18,922 bases of DNA from Bdellovibrio sp. (GTDB taxonomy: Bacteria; Bdellovibrionota; Bdellovibrionia; Bdellovibrionales; Bdellovibrionaceae). Numbering within the stretch: position 1 is the first letter of the stretch; every line of letters starts with the position of its first letter. Location: the NCBI GenBank assembly GCA_003176075.1, contig PSRN01000267.1, positions 1 to 18,922 on the forward strand. Reading direction: 5' to 3'. The notes beneath the pieces were generated by a model. It searched no databases. It saw only the letters and a program-made list of their open reading frames with translations, and had not been told where the DNA came from. The translations under genes were made by a program, and so were the position numbers. Positions 6,930 through 14,471 of the stretch are shown piece by piece.

Positions 6930-7691
6930 TTGCTGGTATATCCTGAGATTCCTGATTTCAATCTAGCGAGATACCTGTTGTTTGGGGGTCTGCCTCCGAT
7001 CTACTCCTCGGAGGCTCCAGAAATCGAGCTTGACGCCTACGTCAGCGTGTATTTGGAGCAAGAAGTCAAACTCGAGGCTCACGTTCGCAATTTGAGCCCG
7101 TTTTCCCGATTTTTGAAATCAGCGGCGATGAACAACGGCGAGTTGATTAATTACGCCAATGTCGCAAACGATTCTGGCGTGCCTGCCACCACCGTGCGGG
7201 AATATTACGGCATTCTGGAAGACACTTTGCTTGGCATCGTCCTCGAGCCTTGGGTCGAGTCTAAAAAGAGGAAAGCGATACAGACTTCAAAGTGCTATTT
7301 TTTTGATCCTGGAGTTTGCCATTATATCTTGGGAACTCGCCATCTTGATCGAAATTCAAATCTCTGGGGCAAGGCATTCGAACAGTTTATCTGCATGGAG
7401 ATAAGAGCTTATTTGTCCTACTTTCAAAAGCGAAAAACACTGAGGTTTTGGCGAAGCATCAACAAGCAGGAAGTCGATTTCATCATCGGCGATGAGGTCG
7501 CTATCGAGGTCAAGTCCGCAAAGAAAATCCTTTCGAAACATTTGCTGGGAATCCGCGCATTGAAAGAGGAAAAAATCATTCGCAAATTTTATTTGGTTTC
7601 GGAAGATCGAATTGACCGCAAACACGAGGATGTCTCGATCCTTCATTGGACAAGCTTCCTCGCTAAACTCTGGGGAGGGGAAATTATATGA
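6909..7691 (+). pseudogene. 5'-truncated ATPase: DUF4143 C-terminal half only
   Basis: The frame is open from the stop at 6906-6908; the first usable start is TTG at 6930, giving 253 residues. The sequence ARYLLFGGLPPIYSSEAPE, then LDAYVSVYLEQEV, and the later EVDFIIGDEVAIEVKSAKK match the DUF4143 half of ATPase_2/DUF4143 proteins, which are normally about 380-450 residues with an N-terminal Walker A/B domain. The Walker half is absent, and even the few residues before the TTG (RPYTALSLLV) look like family sequence, so the gene is cut rather than merely short. The EVDF...EVK pattern is PD-(D/E)XK-like. It converges on the GT9 gene with a 6-bp gap. A freestanding expressed DUF4143 protein cannot be excluded. 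Confidence 0.72.
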
Positions 7692-7697
7692 CGAAGT

Positions 7698-8843
7698 TTA
7701 TCTTTTCTTCTCGCAGGGGAGTTCCAAAATCGCTTGCGCGGCACTCATCACTTCGTCAAGAGAAAGCTCCTTCATGCAGATTAAGTCGTTGGGGCACGGA
7801 CGAAAATTCCCATCATCCAAATAACAGGGACTGCAGGGCACGTCGCGGCCAATGGTGCGGCTGTTGGCTCCCAGCAGTCCCCAAGATATGCGGCTGGTGG
7901 GCCCATAGATGCCGAGGCAGTTCACCCCCAGCTGATCGGCGATATGAAGAGGGCCCGAGTCAGGACCAACCACAAGGTCAACCGAACTGAGAAGTTCAAT
8001 CAGCTCGATGAGATTTGTTCTCCCAACTTTGTTTTCCACCCGCTCCTGCATCGAAAACGAACGCAGGCTTGCACACACAGCCTCAGCCTCGGCCCTTTCC
8101 GCCTCCGCTCCGACGAGGATGATGTTTTCCGTTCGCTCACGTAAAATGCGTGCGACAAGTTCCCCCATTCGCGGCCATCGTTTCAGTTGAAATTCAGTTT
8201 TTTCGTTTTGGCCGCCACCCAAATGAATGGCTATGCGCCTTTTTTTCCCAGAACTTCTTGTCGGCAGCTCCACGGACCATGGGAGTTCCCGCTGACGTGA
8301 ACCTTCTCTTGTAATTGCTTTTCTTGTGTCCGCGAAACCCGCTTCGATCACTTTTTCGATCGCACGGCTTTCGTGCAGTGAAAGAGGCGGCACAACGACA
8401 TTCTTTCCCCCGCCCAAGAGCCAGCCAGGCCAGCGATCTAACGCCCGTGGCGGCTTCGCCGCCCACGCATGGGGTCCTCTCACCAAGCGAAAAATCGGAC
8501 CCTTGCCAAAAACCAGCAAATTGTAAAGTGGATGCCGGTGAAGGAGGAAAATTCCGTCGTAACGACCAGCGAGTTTTCGCCGGGCGCACAATACCGCAAG
8601 CAGGCGCGTGAGACGAGAAGGTGAATTGAGGTCCTTTCCCGGCACAGTGTGAATTTGATCAATGCCCGGAAAAAGGGTCAGTACTTCGCTCAAAGACTCA
8701 GTCACCAGCCATTCAATACGGCAAGAGGGATCATAATGTCGGATTCGCCGGATCGCCGGAAGAGCATAGAATAAATCGCCCAGGGCCGCGAGCTTGATGA
8801 TCAAATAACGGGCCTGCGGACGTCTCACGGCCAACTCACTCAC
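7698..8843 (-). CDS. Family 9 glycosyltransferase, heptosyltransferase-like
   Basis: The 381-residue product has the GT9 fold signatures. The N-terminal ARYLIIKLAALGDLFYALPA is the usual (I/L)IIKxxxLGDxxxxLPA strand-loop. The C-terminal GPDSGPLHIA (293-302) and LGIYGPTS are the nucleotide-sugar-binding region. Four cysteines near the end (C337, C340, C350, C356) form the CxPC...C...C pattern common in this family. Such enzymes transfer ADP-heptose to the LPS inner core at the cytoplasmic face; the exact acceptor cannot be read here. The start is GTG, 7 bp after the stop of the hydrolase-like gene, with only a weak GAG ribosome-binding site, so coupling is likely. Residues 125-133 (AWAAKPPRA) come from a GC-rich hairpin element inserted in frame. 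Confidence 0.9.
   Translation of the reverse strand: MSELAVRRPQARYLIIKLAALGDLFYALPAIRRIRHYDPSCRIEWLVTESLSEVLTLFPGIDQIHTVPGKDLNSPSRLTRLLAVLCARRKLAGRYDGIFLLHRHPLYNLLVFGKGPIFRLVRGPHAWAAKPPRALDRWPGWLLGGGKNVVVPPLSLHESRAIEKVIEAGFADTRKAITREGSRQRELPWSVELPTRSSGKKRRIAIHLGGGQNEKTEFQLKRWPRMGELVARILRERTENIILVGAEAERAEAEAVCASLRSFSMQERVENKVGRTNLIELIELLSSVDLVVGPDSGPLHIADQLGVNCLGIYGPTSRISWGLLGANSRTIGRDVPCSPCYLDDGNFRPCPNDLICMKELSLDEVMSAAQAILELPCEKKR
8444..8468 (-). repeat. GC-rich hairpin element, copy C (25 bp), in the GT9 gene
   Basis: On the coding strand: GCGT, stem GGGCGGC, loop GAA, stem GCCGCC, ACGGG. It is identical over all 25 bases to the copy at 9643-9667 but is read in a different frame, giving AWAAKPPR at residues 126-133 of the GT9 protein, in the linker before the second Rossmann domain. 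Confidence 0.85.
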
Positions 8844-8850
8844 GTTAGGC

Positions 8851-9633
8851 TCACAGCTTAGTCAGAGTCAGTTCACTCAGAAAGCGCGCCACGGCCGGAC
8901 CGTACTCCTCGGGAAAGTCCCGCAGTCCGGTGAGGTGATCCGCTTCGGGCAAACTGAGTTTTCGCCAATCCAAATGGCTGATGGGTTCGAAAACCATGTC
9001 GACATATTTGGGCGAAATCAGATGGTCCTTCCAGCCCCGAATGGAGAGGATCGGAAAGTGCGGTGGAAAACGCTTAAGATCCTTGAGCAAGGTGGAGCGA
9101 AAATCGGGAGCCCAAAGAGTGGTAGAAAGGGTCGCCAGCGCCATGCGAAGGACCTTGGTGGGGACAGGCTCCTCCGTTGTAAGGTAATTCAACGAACTCT
9201 CCCAAAAGTTGGCGGTAGGTCCACTGTCACAAATCAGCGCCACGATATCATAGGCCCCGCGGCGGGCGATCGCTTCAATCGCCCCGGAAGCCGGGTTGGA
9301 CATGGCAAACAGGATCTTGCGGCCATGAATTTCATTCAGCAAGGCCTCGACCTGGTCAGCCCACACATGTTTGAAGCCAATCCCTTTTTGCGGGGACATG
9401 AACAAAGGAACAAAAGAATAGCCCGCCGGCTGGTCGTAAGTGACAACGTTGAAACCTAAATCATTGAGTAAATCGATGTGTCGATGGAGTTGAAATTTTT
9501 TGCCGCCGTAAAATGGAACAAGAAGAACGGTTTCCGCGTATTGGGCTTTTTTCGCGGCAAACAATTCGGCCCCAAATGGATAGTCAGCCCGGGCGCCGTC
9601 GGACGCGGCTTTTAGTGAGGACGGTTGGGCCAC
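8851..9633 (-). CDS. Alpha/beta-hydrolase-like protein
   Basis: The 260-residue product has the strand order of an alpha/beta hydrolase: VLLVPFYGG as the first core strand and oxyanion loop, NVVTYDQPAGYS, then ILFAMSNPASGA as the nucleophile elbow. The usual G-x-S-x-G is altered to A-M-S112-N-P, so activity is uncertain. D203 in IRGWKDHLIS and H233 in PEADHLTGL are in the right places for the other two triad members. No signal peptide is seen, so it is probably cytoplasmic. The GTG start lies inside the end of the aceE-like gene (22-bp overlap) and is preceded by GGGGGG at a good distance, part of which is contributed by the hairpin element at 9643. The GT9 gene follows 7 bp downstream. Confidence 0.78.
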   Translation of the reverse strand: MAQPSSLKAASDGARADYPFGAELFAAKKAQYAETVLLVPFYGGKKFQLHRHIDLLNDLGFNVVTYDQPAGYSFVPLFMSPQKGIGFKHVWADQVEALLNEIHGRKILFAMSNPASGAIEAIARRGAYDIVALICDSGPTANFWESSLNYLTTEEPVPTKVLRMALATLSTTLWAPDFRSTLLKDLKRFPPHFPILSIRGWKDHLISPKYVDMVFEPISHLDWRKLSLPEADHLTGLRDFPEEYGPAVARFLSELTLTKL

Positions 9634-12614
9634 GAATTACCCCCCGTGGCGGCTTCGCCGCCCACGCTCCGCTGCGCACTACTTCCATGCTGACCGCTTT
9701 CATGCTGGATTCGCGATTCAGCCAGCGTGACTTGGCTGACTTTGACGTTTTCCAAGGCCGTTTCAGCCAAAACTTGACCGCAGGCTTCGACGATCGCCGA
9801 GGCGTCAATGTGGTGGTATCCGTAAATATCTTTTGGCCGGCCACATTTGGAATGTTTGCGTACCGCCAAGGAGATTTGCTTTATGCCGACGATTGAACCC
9901 AGATTGTCGAGCAGGCCGGCTTCCCCATCATGAACACTGACCAAAGGCACCCTTCGTCCGGCGACGGTGACGAACTCATGGCCATTCATGCGTTCGGTGG
10001 GATGGACGTGCAAGTCGCCATTGATTCCCAAACCCGATCGCAAATAAGCATATTGATCTTCATAAGCTTGGATTCCGCATAACAGGTCTGGCGATGTGAC
10101 CACCACCACGTTCGCATAAATTCCCCGACTCAGGAGCGCCTCGGAGGCTTTGATCGCCTCGGTGGCTGGTGAGCCCATCGCAAAAATGTGAACGACATTG
10201 TCGCCGGGTTCGTAACCGGCGTAGCCGCGGTAATCGATCAAAAAATAAGCCCCTTGTAAAACTTCGGCGCGAATCACCGCGAGAATTTGGTCGTCGGCCT
10301 GGGCGGGAAGGCTGGCTTCATCCACCGCGCCGGTCAATGGAAATTCACTGCGCGCCAATAGCACCACAGGGGTCTCCTTGAAGCGGCTTTGCTTGCGGAG
10401 GTAGTGAAGCAAGTCCTTCTGTTCGATTCCTCGAGTGGTGCCGCGAATAAGCACTCCCGTGCGTCCTTCGTTGTCGTTCATGACGTGGCGGCGAATCGCG
10501 TCGCAGAGAATCCAGTCCAATTCCTGGCAGAAAAGGGGCTCCCAGGTGATTTGATGGGGTATTTGAAAGTCGGACTTCCACCCATGTTGAGCGCCTTCGG
10601 AAGAAAGAGAGACGCCCGACGGGGTGCCCACCAAAATAAAACTCGAACGCCAGTAGAGATTGTAGAAATACTGATCCAGTGCCCGCTTGATGAAAAAATC
10701 GTAAACTGTCATGAGAGGCAGAAGCGGAATGCCCAGGATCGAGCGCATTTGCCCGAAGGAACCCACGCACGACATGACGTTGGCTTCCGCGATTTCAAAC
10801 CGCAGGAAACGGTCCGATGGATCTTCGCCGGGGACCAAATCAGGAAGTTTGGCGTCCTTCACGCCGAGATCGGCTTCATAGTCCTGCACCGTCGGGGCGC
10901 CGAAGATTTTTCCATCCATGGCGGGGTTCAAGTTCGTCGAAGTTCCCACGTCGGGCGCCATGGACAGCAAAAGCTCCGCCGGAACTTTCCACGCTTTTTC
11001 CAATTCGCTCAGCGGCTTTTGGTCTTTTCTCAAGCCCGTGGCGTCTGCGGAGGTGCCGGAGGCACCGACTTGGGCGGCGCCGCCCACGCTGCTGCTGGCC
11101 GTCTCCACGGGAGTGTTGGCCACGCGGGTGAGTTTGGCGGTCAACTGACCGAGCATCCATTGAGTGTGAGGATAGCTGGCGATCCTGGTGTTGATCTCGA
11201 GGGACTCAGGCAGGGGACCCGCGGCGCCGAGCTGGCTGGTGAAAAAACGCTCGTTATCCTCTTTGAGTTTTCGTTGCGCCTGAAAGTCGCGATAGAGTTC
11301 GTCGCCGCGTCGTTTGAGGAACTGCCCCTCGGCGGATGACTCGCCAAAGCGCGCGAACAGCGTCGAGCCATCAAGTCCTTGGGCCTTGCGAAGTTCTTCC
11401 ACTTCATCCAGGGAAGGCAGCGCCGAGTGGTTCCCCGCCGCGGCCGCCATCCGAAGGCCCCAGCCCTTGATGGTGTGGGCGATAATGCAAGTGGGTTTGC
11501 GCTTGTTCTTCTTGCATTCAAACATCGCCTCAGCCAAGGCCACGATGTCGTGTCCGCCGAAATCACGAAGCGCCACGAAGAGCTCTTCGTCGCTGACTGT
11601 CTGAAGGAAGTCTTTCATCTCGGGATTTTCTTTGGCGATGCCTTTTTTTAGCGCTTTCATGTCCCGCACCAGGAGAAGCGATTGCAGTTCATAATCTTCC
11701 AAACCATTCTCGAGAAAGTTTTGAAAGACTTCGCCGCCAGGCCTGGAAAAAATGGCTTTGCGGGCATGGCCGTGGCGAACTTGAATCACCTCCCAGCCGT
11801 TGGCCGTGAGCGTTCGCTCCAGCCGGAGCGCATCGGTTCCGCCCATGATCTGTTTGTTGGTGATGCGGGGCCCATCGAGGGACTGACGGTTGTAGTCGAT
11901 GATCCACGTGAGATTGCCGATTTCCCGTTCGGCGAAATCAGGGATGGCCTCGTGCATGGAGCCCTCGCGGAATTCCGAGTCCCCGGCAACCGCCCAAAAA
12001 TGGGCCTCGGGGACTTGGTAACCGTGGTCTTTGGCAAAGCGGTAGGCCAGCGCCAGATAACCCGCGTTCACGGGTGGGATACCCACCGTTCCCGAGGGAA
12101 GGAAATTAAAGTGATCGCAATCGTAGGCGGAGTGGTAACTTTGAAAGACAGGCTCGCCATTTTCGGAATATTTTCGCAATCCCATCATGGCCGTGTTGGC
12201 TTCTTCGACGCTGAAGCGCGATCCGTCGCCGCGAAGGAAGAGATCAAGCAGGTAATTGTAAGCGTGGTCGGTGGGCGAGGCATGGGGCTTGTTGGCCACA
12301 TGGTCAAATCCCGAACGGGCCACGAGATGAAGCGCCCCCATGATGTGCAGGGCCGAGGCGCTGGCGGAGGGATGCCCCCCGGTTTTGGGATCACCTTTGT
12401 CGTGATCCGGGCGGTGGTTGGCCTGAGAAATCATTTGCGTCGCCAAATAATGGGCCCGCCGGGCGATGTTGTTGAGAGTCTCGCGTTGGGAGTTCAGCTT
12501 CTGTCTGAGCCCGCTGGTGGTCGGGGTGCCCTTCGAATCGCCTTGGAGCGTGGGCTTTGATGCCGCCACGGGCGTAGATTCGCTTTTAGTCTTGCTGGAG
12601 TCTTTTGCGGCCAT
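9612..12614 (-). CDS. AceE-like thiamine-diphosphate 2-oxoacid dehydrogenase E1 component
   Basis: The 1000-residue product follows the homodimeric pyruvate dehydrogenase E1 (AceE) layout. GGHPSASASALHIMGALHLV and later PHASPTDHAYNYLL match the start of the pyrimidine-diphosphate domain. The thiamine-diphosphate motif is AGDSEFREGS...N (G211 to N242), ending DYNRQSLDGP, with the usual GDG reading GDS. SLSSEGAQHGWKSDFQ and VLIRGTTRGI match the transketolase central domain. AceE decarboxylates pyruvate and acetylates E2 lipoyl groups; no E2 or E3 gene is here and the true substrate is not proven. It exceeds the usual length of about 890 because of inserts: residues 14-23, about 505-528 and the final 20 residues derive from hairpin elements. 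GGGAG, 8 bp before the ATG, is a good ribosome-binding site. The TonB-family gene ends 52 bp upstream. Confidence 0.85.
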   Translation of the reverse strand: MAAKDSSKTKSESTPVAASKPTLQGDSKGTPTTSGLRQKLNSQRETLNNIARRAHYLATQMISQANHRPDHDKGDPKTGGHPSASASALHIMGALHLVARSGFDHVANKPHASPTDHAYNYLLDLFLRGDGSRFSVEEANTAMMGLRKYSENGEPVFQSYHSAYDCDHFNFLPSGTVGIPPVNAGYLALAYRFAKDHGYQVPEAHFWAVAGDSEFREGSMHEAIPDFAEREIGNLTWIIDYNRQSLDGPRITNKQIMGGTDALRLERTLTANGWEVIQVRHGHARKAIFSRPGGEVFQNFLENGLEDYELQSLLLVRDMKALKKGIAKENPEMKDFLQTVSDEELFVALRDFGGHDIVALAEAMFECKKNKRKPTCIIAHTIKGWGLRMAAAAGNHSALPSLDEVEELRKAQGLDGSTLFARFGESSAEGQFLKRRGDELYRDFQAQRKLKEDNERFFTSQLGAAGPLPESLEINTRIASYPHTQWMLGQLTAKLTRVANTPVETASSSVGGAAQVGASGTSADATGLRKDQKPLSELEKAWKVPAELLLSMAPDVGTSTNLNPAMDGKIFGAPTVQDYEADLGVKDAKLPDLVPGEDPSDRFLRFEIAEANVMSCVGSFGQMRSILGIPLLPLMTVYDFFIKRALDQYFYNLYWRSSFILVGTPSGVSLSSEGAQHGWKSDFQIPHQITWEPLFCQELDWILCDAIRRHVMNDNEGRTGVLIRGTTRGIEQKDLLHYLRKQSRFKETPVVLLARSEFPLTGAVDEASLPAQADDQILAVIRAEVLQGAYFLIDYRGYAGYEPGDNVVHIFAMGSPATEAIKASEALLSRGIYANVVVVTSPDLLCGIQAYEDQYAYLRSGLGINGDLHVHPTERMNGHEFVTVAGRRVPLVSVHDGEAGLLDNLGSIVGIKQISLAVRKHSKCGRPKDIYGYHHIDASAIVEACGQVLAETALENVKVSQVTLAESRIQHESGQHGSSAQRSVGGEAATGGNSWPNRPH
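9643..9667 (-). repeat. GC-rich hairpin element, copy D (25 bp), at the 3' end of the aceE-like gene
   Basis: Identical over 25 bp to the copy at 8444-8468. Here it is read as SVGGEAATGG, forming the last residues of the AceE-like protein. Its end (CACGGG) continues into GGG, creating the purine-rich ribosome-binding site of the hydrolase-like gene whose GTG starts at 9633. Confidence 0.85.
11035..11089 (-). repeat. GC-rich hairpin element, copy E (55-bp long form), in the aceE-like gene
   Basis: On the coding strand it begins GCGTGGGCGGC and ends GACGCCACGGG, like the 25-bp core, but between the arms carries GCCGCCCAAGTCGGTGCC, loop TCC, GGCACC, CTCCGC: a second perfect 6-bp hairpin. It encodes SVGGAAQVGASGTSADATG at residues about 509-527, a linker position between domains. 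It may be the full-length form of which the 25-bp copies are deletion products. Confidence 0.75.
12548..12572 (-). repeat. GC-rich hairpin element, copy F (25 bp, diverged), in the aceE-like gene
   Basis: On the plus strand it aligns without gaps to the core of copy A: GCGTGGGC, six changed central bases (TTTGAT), then GCCGCCACGGG. The gene reads it from the opposite strand relative to copies D and E, giving TPVAASKPTL at residues 14-23, an N-terminal extension ahead of the conserved E1 sequence. Confidence 0.65.
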
Positions 12615-12666
12615 TCATTTTTCTCCCGGTTGTTGATTCGCGGCCTCCACACTAGCGGGCGGGACA

Positions 12667-13659
12667 TTAAGCTTCAAGGATAAAGTCCCAGCGAATCTTG
12701 ATGGTTCCATCTTCATCAATCATTCCCTTGGGAGGGTTTGGAAAGGGGGCGGCGGCGCGAAAGGAATCCACGGCGGCCTCATCCAGCTCACGCACGCCTG
12801 AGTCGCCGATAATTTGCACTTTGAGAAGCTTGCCGTTCTTGTCCAAGGTCACCAAACAGCGGGTGATGAGGTCAGTGCTCGATGCGATGGATCGACCCTG
12901 TCGGTACATTTCTTGAACTTTAGAACGCACACGCGGCGACCAATGCTGGTTGAGTTGTTGTCGAATTCGTGAAAAGTAAGTATAAAATTTGAATTCTTTT
13001 GTACTGAGCAGACTTTCCAAACCTGGATCCAGTTCTTTGATGTAATCCAGCGTCTTGCTGGTGTCGCCGCCGGCCGCGCCGGCTTTTTCCGCCGCTTGAG
13101 GGGATTTCTGTTGTATTCTCTCGGCCATCTTTTGCTTGCGAAAATCAGCGTCCTTGTCGAATTTCTCCTCCATTTCCTGACGGTCCTTGACGACTTTGGC
13201 GATGTCCATCCTGGGTAAGAATTTATTCACTGGTGACTGCGGGACGGCGGTTTCGGACGCCGGGGGCTCGGGGGCCGGGGGCTCGGGCGCCACCTGTGGC
13301 CTTCCGTGGTCGCCGGGTGGGGCGTTTTCAGTCACGTTTTTGAACTCACCGTGTTCCTTGGCGATGGTTTCTTTGACAACTTTCTGATTGTGGGCGCTGA
13401 GGTATTTGGCTTTGTCGTCAATCTCGTCGTTGAGCGGCTTTTCGGCCTGATCCACCACTTTGAGCTTATCTTTAGACTCCGGGGGGACGGGCGCCTTGGG
13501 CTTGGCCGGCGGAGTTTCAACGACATCCATCGACAAACGCTCGAATTGCGGCGGCGGAGGCGTGCGGGGGAGATTCTTTGCGATCAGCCACAGGGTCACG
13601 TGAACCATGAGAGAGAGCAGGAAGTATACGACAAAGGGCCTTCGCGAGTCGGAATTCAT
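12667..13659 (-). CDS. TonB-family protein
   Basis: The 330-residue product has a single N-terminal transmembrane anchor (FVVYFLLSLMVHVTLWLIA, about residues 9-27), a long proline- and charge-rich middle (PRTPPPPQ, APEPPAPEPPAS), a probable coiled region (KDRQEMEEKFDKDADFRKQKMAERI), and a C-terminal TonB-type domain from about residue 230 (YFSRIRQQLNQHWSPRV, then GVRELDEAAVDSFRAAAPFPNPP). This is the layout of TonB/TolA-like energy transducers, which span the periplasm from an inner-membrane motor to the outer membrane. No ExbB/ExbD genes are adjacent, so its motor is encoded elsewhere. The ATG has only a weak ribosome-binding site. It heads the minus-strand unit and diverges from the PP2C gene across 89 bp. 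Confidence 0.88.
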   Translation of the reverse strand: MNSDSRRPFVVYFLLSLMVHVTLWLIAKNLPRTPPPPQFERLSMDVVETPPAKPKAPVPPESKDKLKVVDQAEKPLNDEIDDKAKYLSAHNQKVVKETIAKEHGEFKNVTENAPPGDHGRPQVAPEPPAPEPPASETAVPQSPVNKFLPRMDIAKVVKDRQEMEEKFDKDADFRKQKMAERIQQKSPQAAEKAGAAGGDTSKTLDYIKELDPGLESLLSTKEFKFYTYFSRIRQQLNQHWSPRVRSKVQEMYRQGRSIASSTDLITRCLVTLDKNGKLLKVQIIGDSGVRELDEAAVDSFRAAAPFPNPPKGMIDEDGTIKIRWDFILEA

Positions 13660-13713
13660 GTCTTAACTTATCGGCAGAATGGCCTCAATTTAGAGGGTTA
13701 GGGCCAAAAGTTC

Positions 13714-13742
13714 TTGGCAGTTATCTCGGACGAGTCTAACCT
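13714..13742 (+). promoter_or_regulatory. Candidate promoter of the PP2C gene
   Basis: TTGGCA (13714-13719, five of six matches to TTGACA), a 17-bp spacer, then TAACCT (13737-13742, weak). The predicted start of transcription is at or next to the ATG at 13749, and no Shine-Dalgarno sequence is visible, repeating the possibly leaderless arrangement seen at imuB. Confidence 0.3.
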
Positions 13743-13748
13743 TTCGGT

Positions 13749-14471
13749 ATGGTCGAATGCGATGTGTGGTGCAGGACGGACAAGGGGCTCCGCCGGGAAT
13801 CAAATCAAGACAGCTTTCTGATCAATCACGACCTTGGTCTGTTTGTCGTGGCCGACGGCATGGGCGGCCATTCCGGTGGTGAGGTGGCCAGTCAACTTGC
13901 CGTTCAGACTGTGGAAAAAGTATTCGCTGAACCTAGCCATCGGGGGCTCCCGCCCCGCGAGCTCATCCAAAAGGCCTATGAAGAGGCGAGCCATCACATT
14001 TTTGACAAGGCCGCGCGTGAGAGCCAGCTGACGGGCATGGGGACCACCATGGTGATCTGCTATGTCACGCGGGAAGGCGTTTTTCTCGGCAATGTGGGTG
14101 ACTCGCGAATTTATCTTTTTCAGAAACCTTACGTCTGGCAGGTCACCGAGGACCATTCCCTGGCCAACGAGCAAATCCGCGCCGGCGTCATCCGCAGCGA
14201 TCAAGTCCGGCAGTTCATTGGGCGCAACGTGATCACCCGCAGTGTAGGCTACGAACGAGACGTTATCGCCGACGTGTTGGAACGGCCCGTGCAAAAAGGG
14301 GATCTTTTTCTGATGTGTTCGGATGGACTTTCCGGAATGGTCACTGATCAGGTGATTGGTGAGGTTCTCAATCAGCATCCCAACGAGGCGGGAGTCAATG
14401 AACTCTTGAAAAGGGCCCTCGCCGCGGGCGGTGAGGACAACGTCACCATCATGTTGATTTCGATACAATAA
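13749..14471 (+). CDS. PP2C-family serine/threonine protein phosphatase
   Basis: The 240-residue product is a complete bacterial PP2C (PrpC/Stp type) catalytic domain with every hallmark motif: RRESNQDS near residue 20, VVADGMGGHSGGE (metal-binding Asp), LTGMGTT, LGNVGDSRIY, VTEDHS, ITRSVG, LMCSDGLSG and GGEDNVT. It removes phosphate from Ser/Thr residues using two or more Mn/Mg ions in the cytoplasm, normally opposing Hanks-type kinases; no kinase gene lies in this window. There is no transmembrane segment or extra domain. The divergent partner is the TonB-family gene, and the M23 peptidase gene follows after 116 bp, hinting at an envelope-related role, which is inference. Confidence 0.95.
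   Translation: MVECDVWCRTDKGLRRESNQDSFLINHDLGLFVVADGMGGHSGGEVASQLAVQTVEKVFAEPSHRGLPPRELIQKAYEEASHHIFDKAARESQLTGMGTTMVICYVTREGVFLGNVGDSRIYLFQKPYVWQVTEDHSLANEQIRAGVIRSDQVRQFIGRNVITRSVGYERDVIADVLERPVQKGDLFLMCSDGLSGMVTDQVIGEVLNQHPNEAGVNELLKRALAAGGEDNVTIMLISIQ

Noticed and set aside
10389..11339. 316-codon plus-strand open frame
   Set aside because: Also antisense to the aceE-like gene, with Arg/His-rich composition and no recognisable motif.
11682..12560. 292-codon plus-strand open frame
   Set aside because: It lies opposite the aceE-like gene, whose minus-strand product has clear E1 motifs; long antisense frames are expected in GC-rich coding DNA.
13068..13093. GC-rich palindrome in the TonB-family gene (GCCGGC/GCCGGC arms)
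   Set aside because: It lacks the core sequence of the hairpin family and is explained by an Ala/Gly-rich linker.
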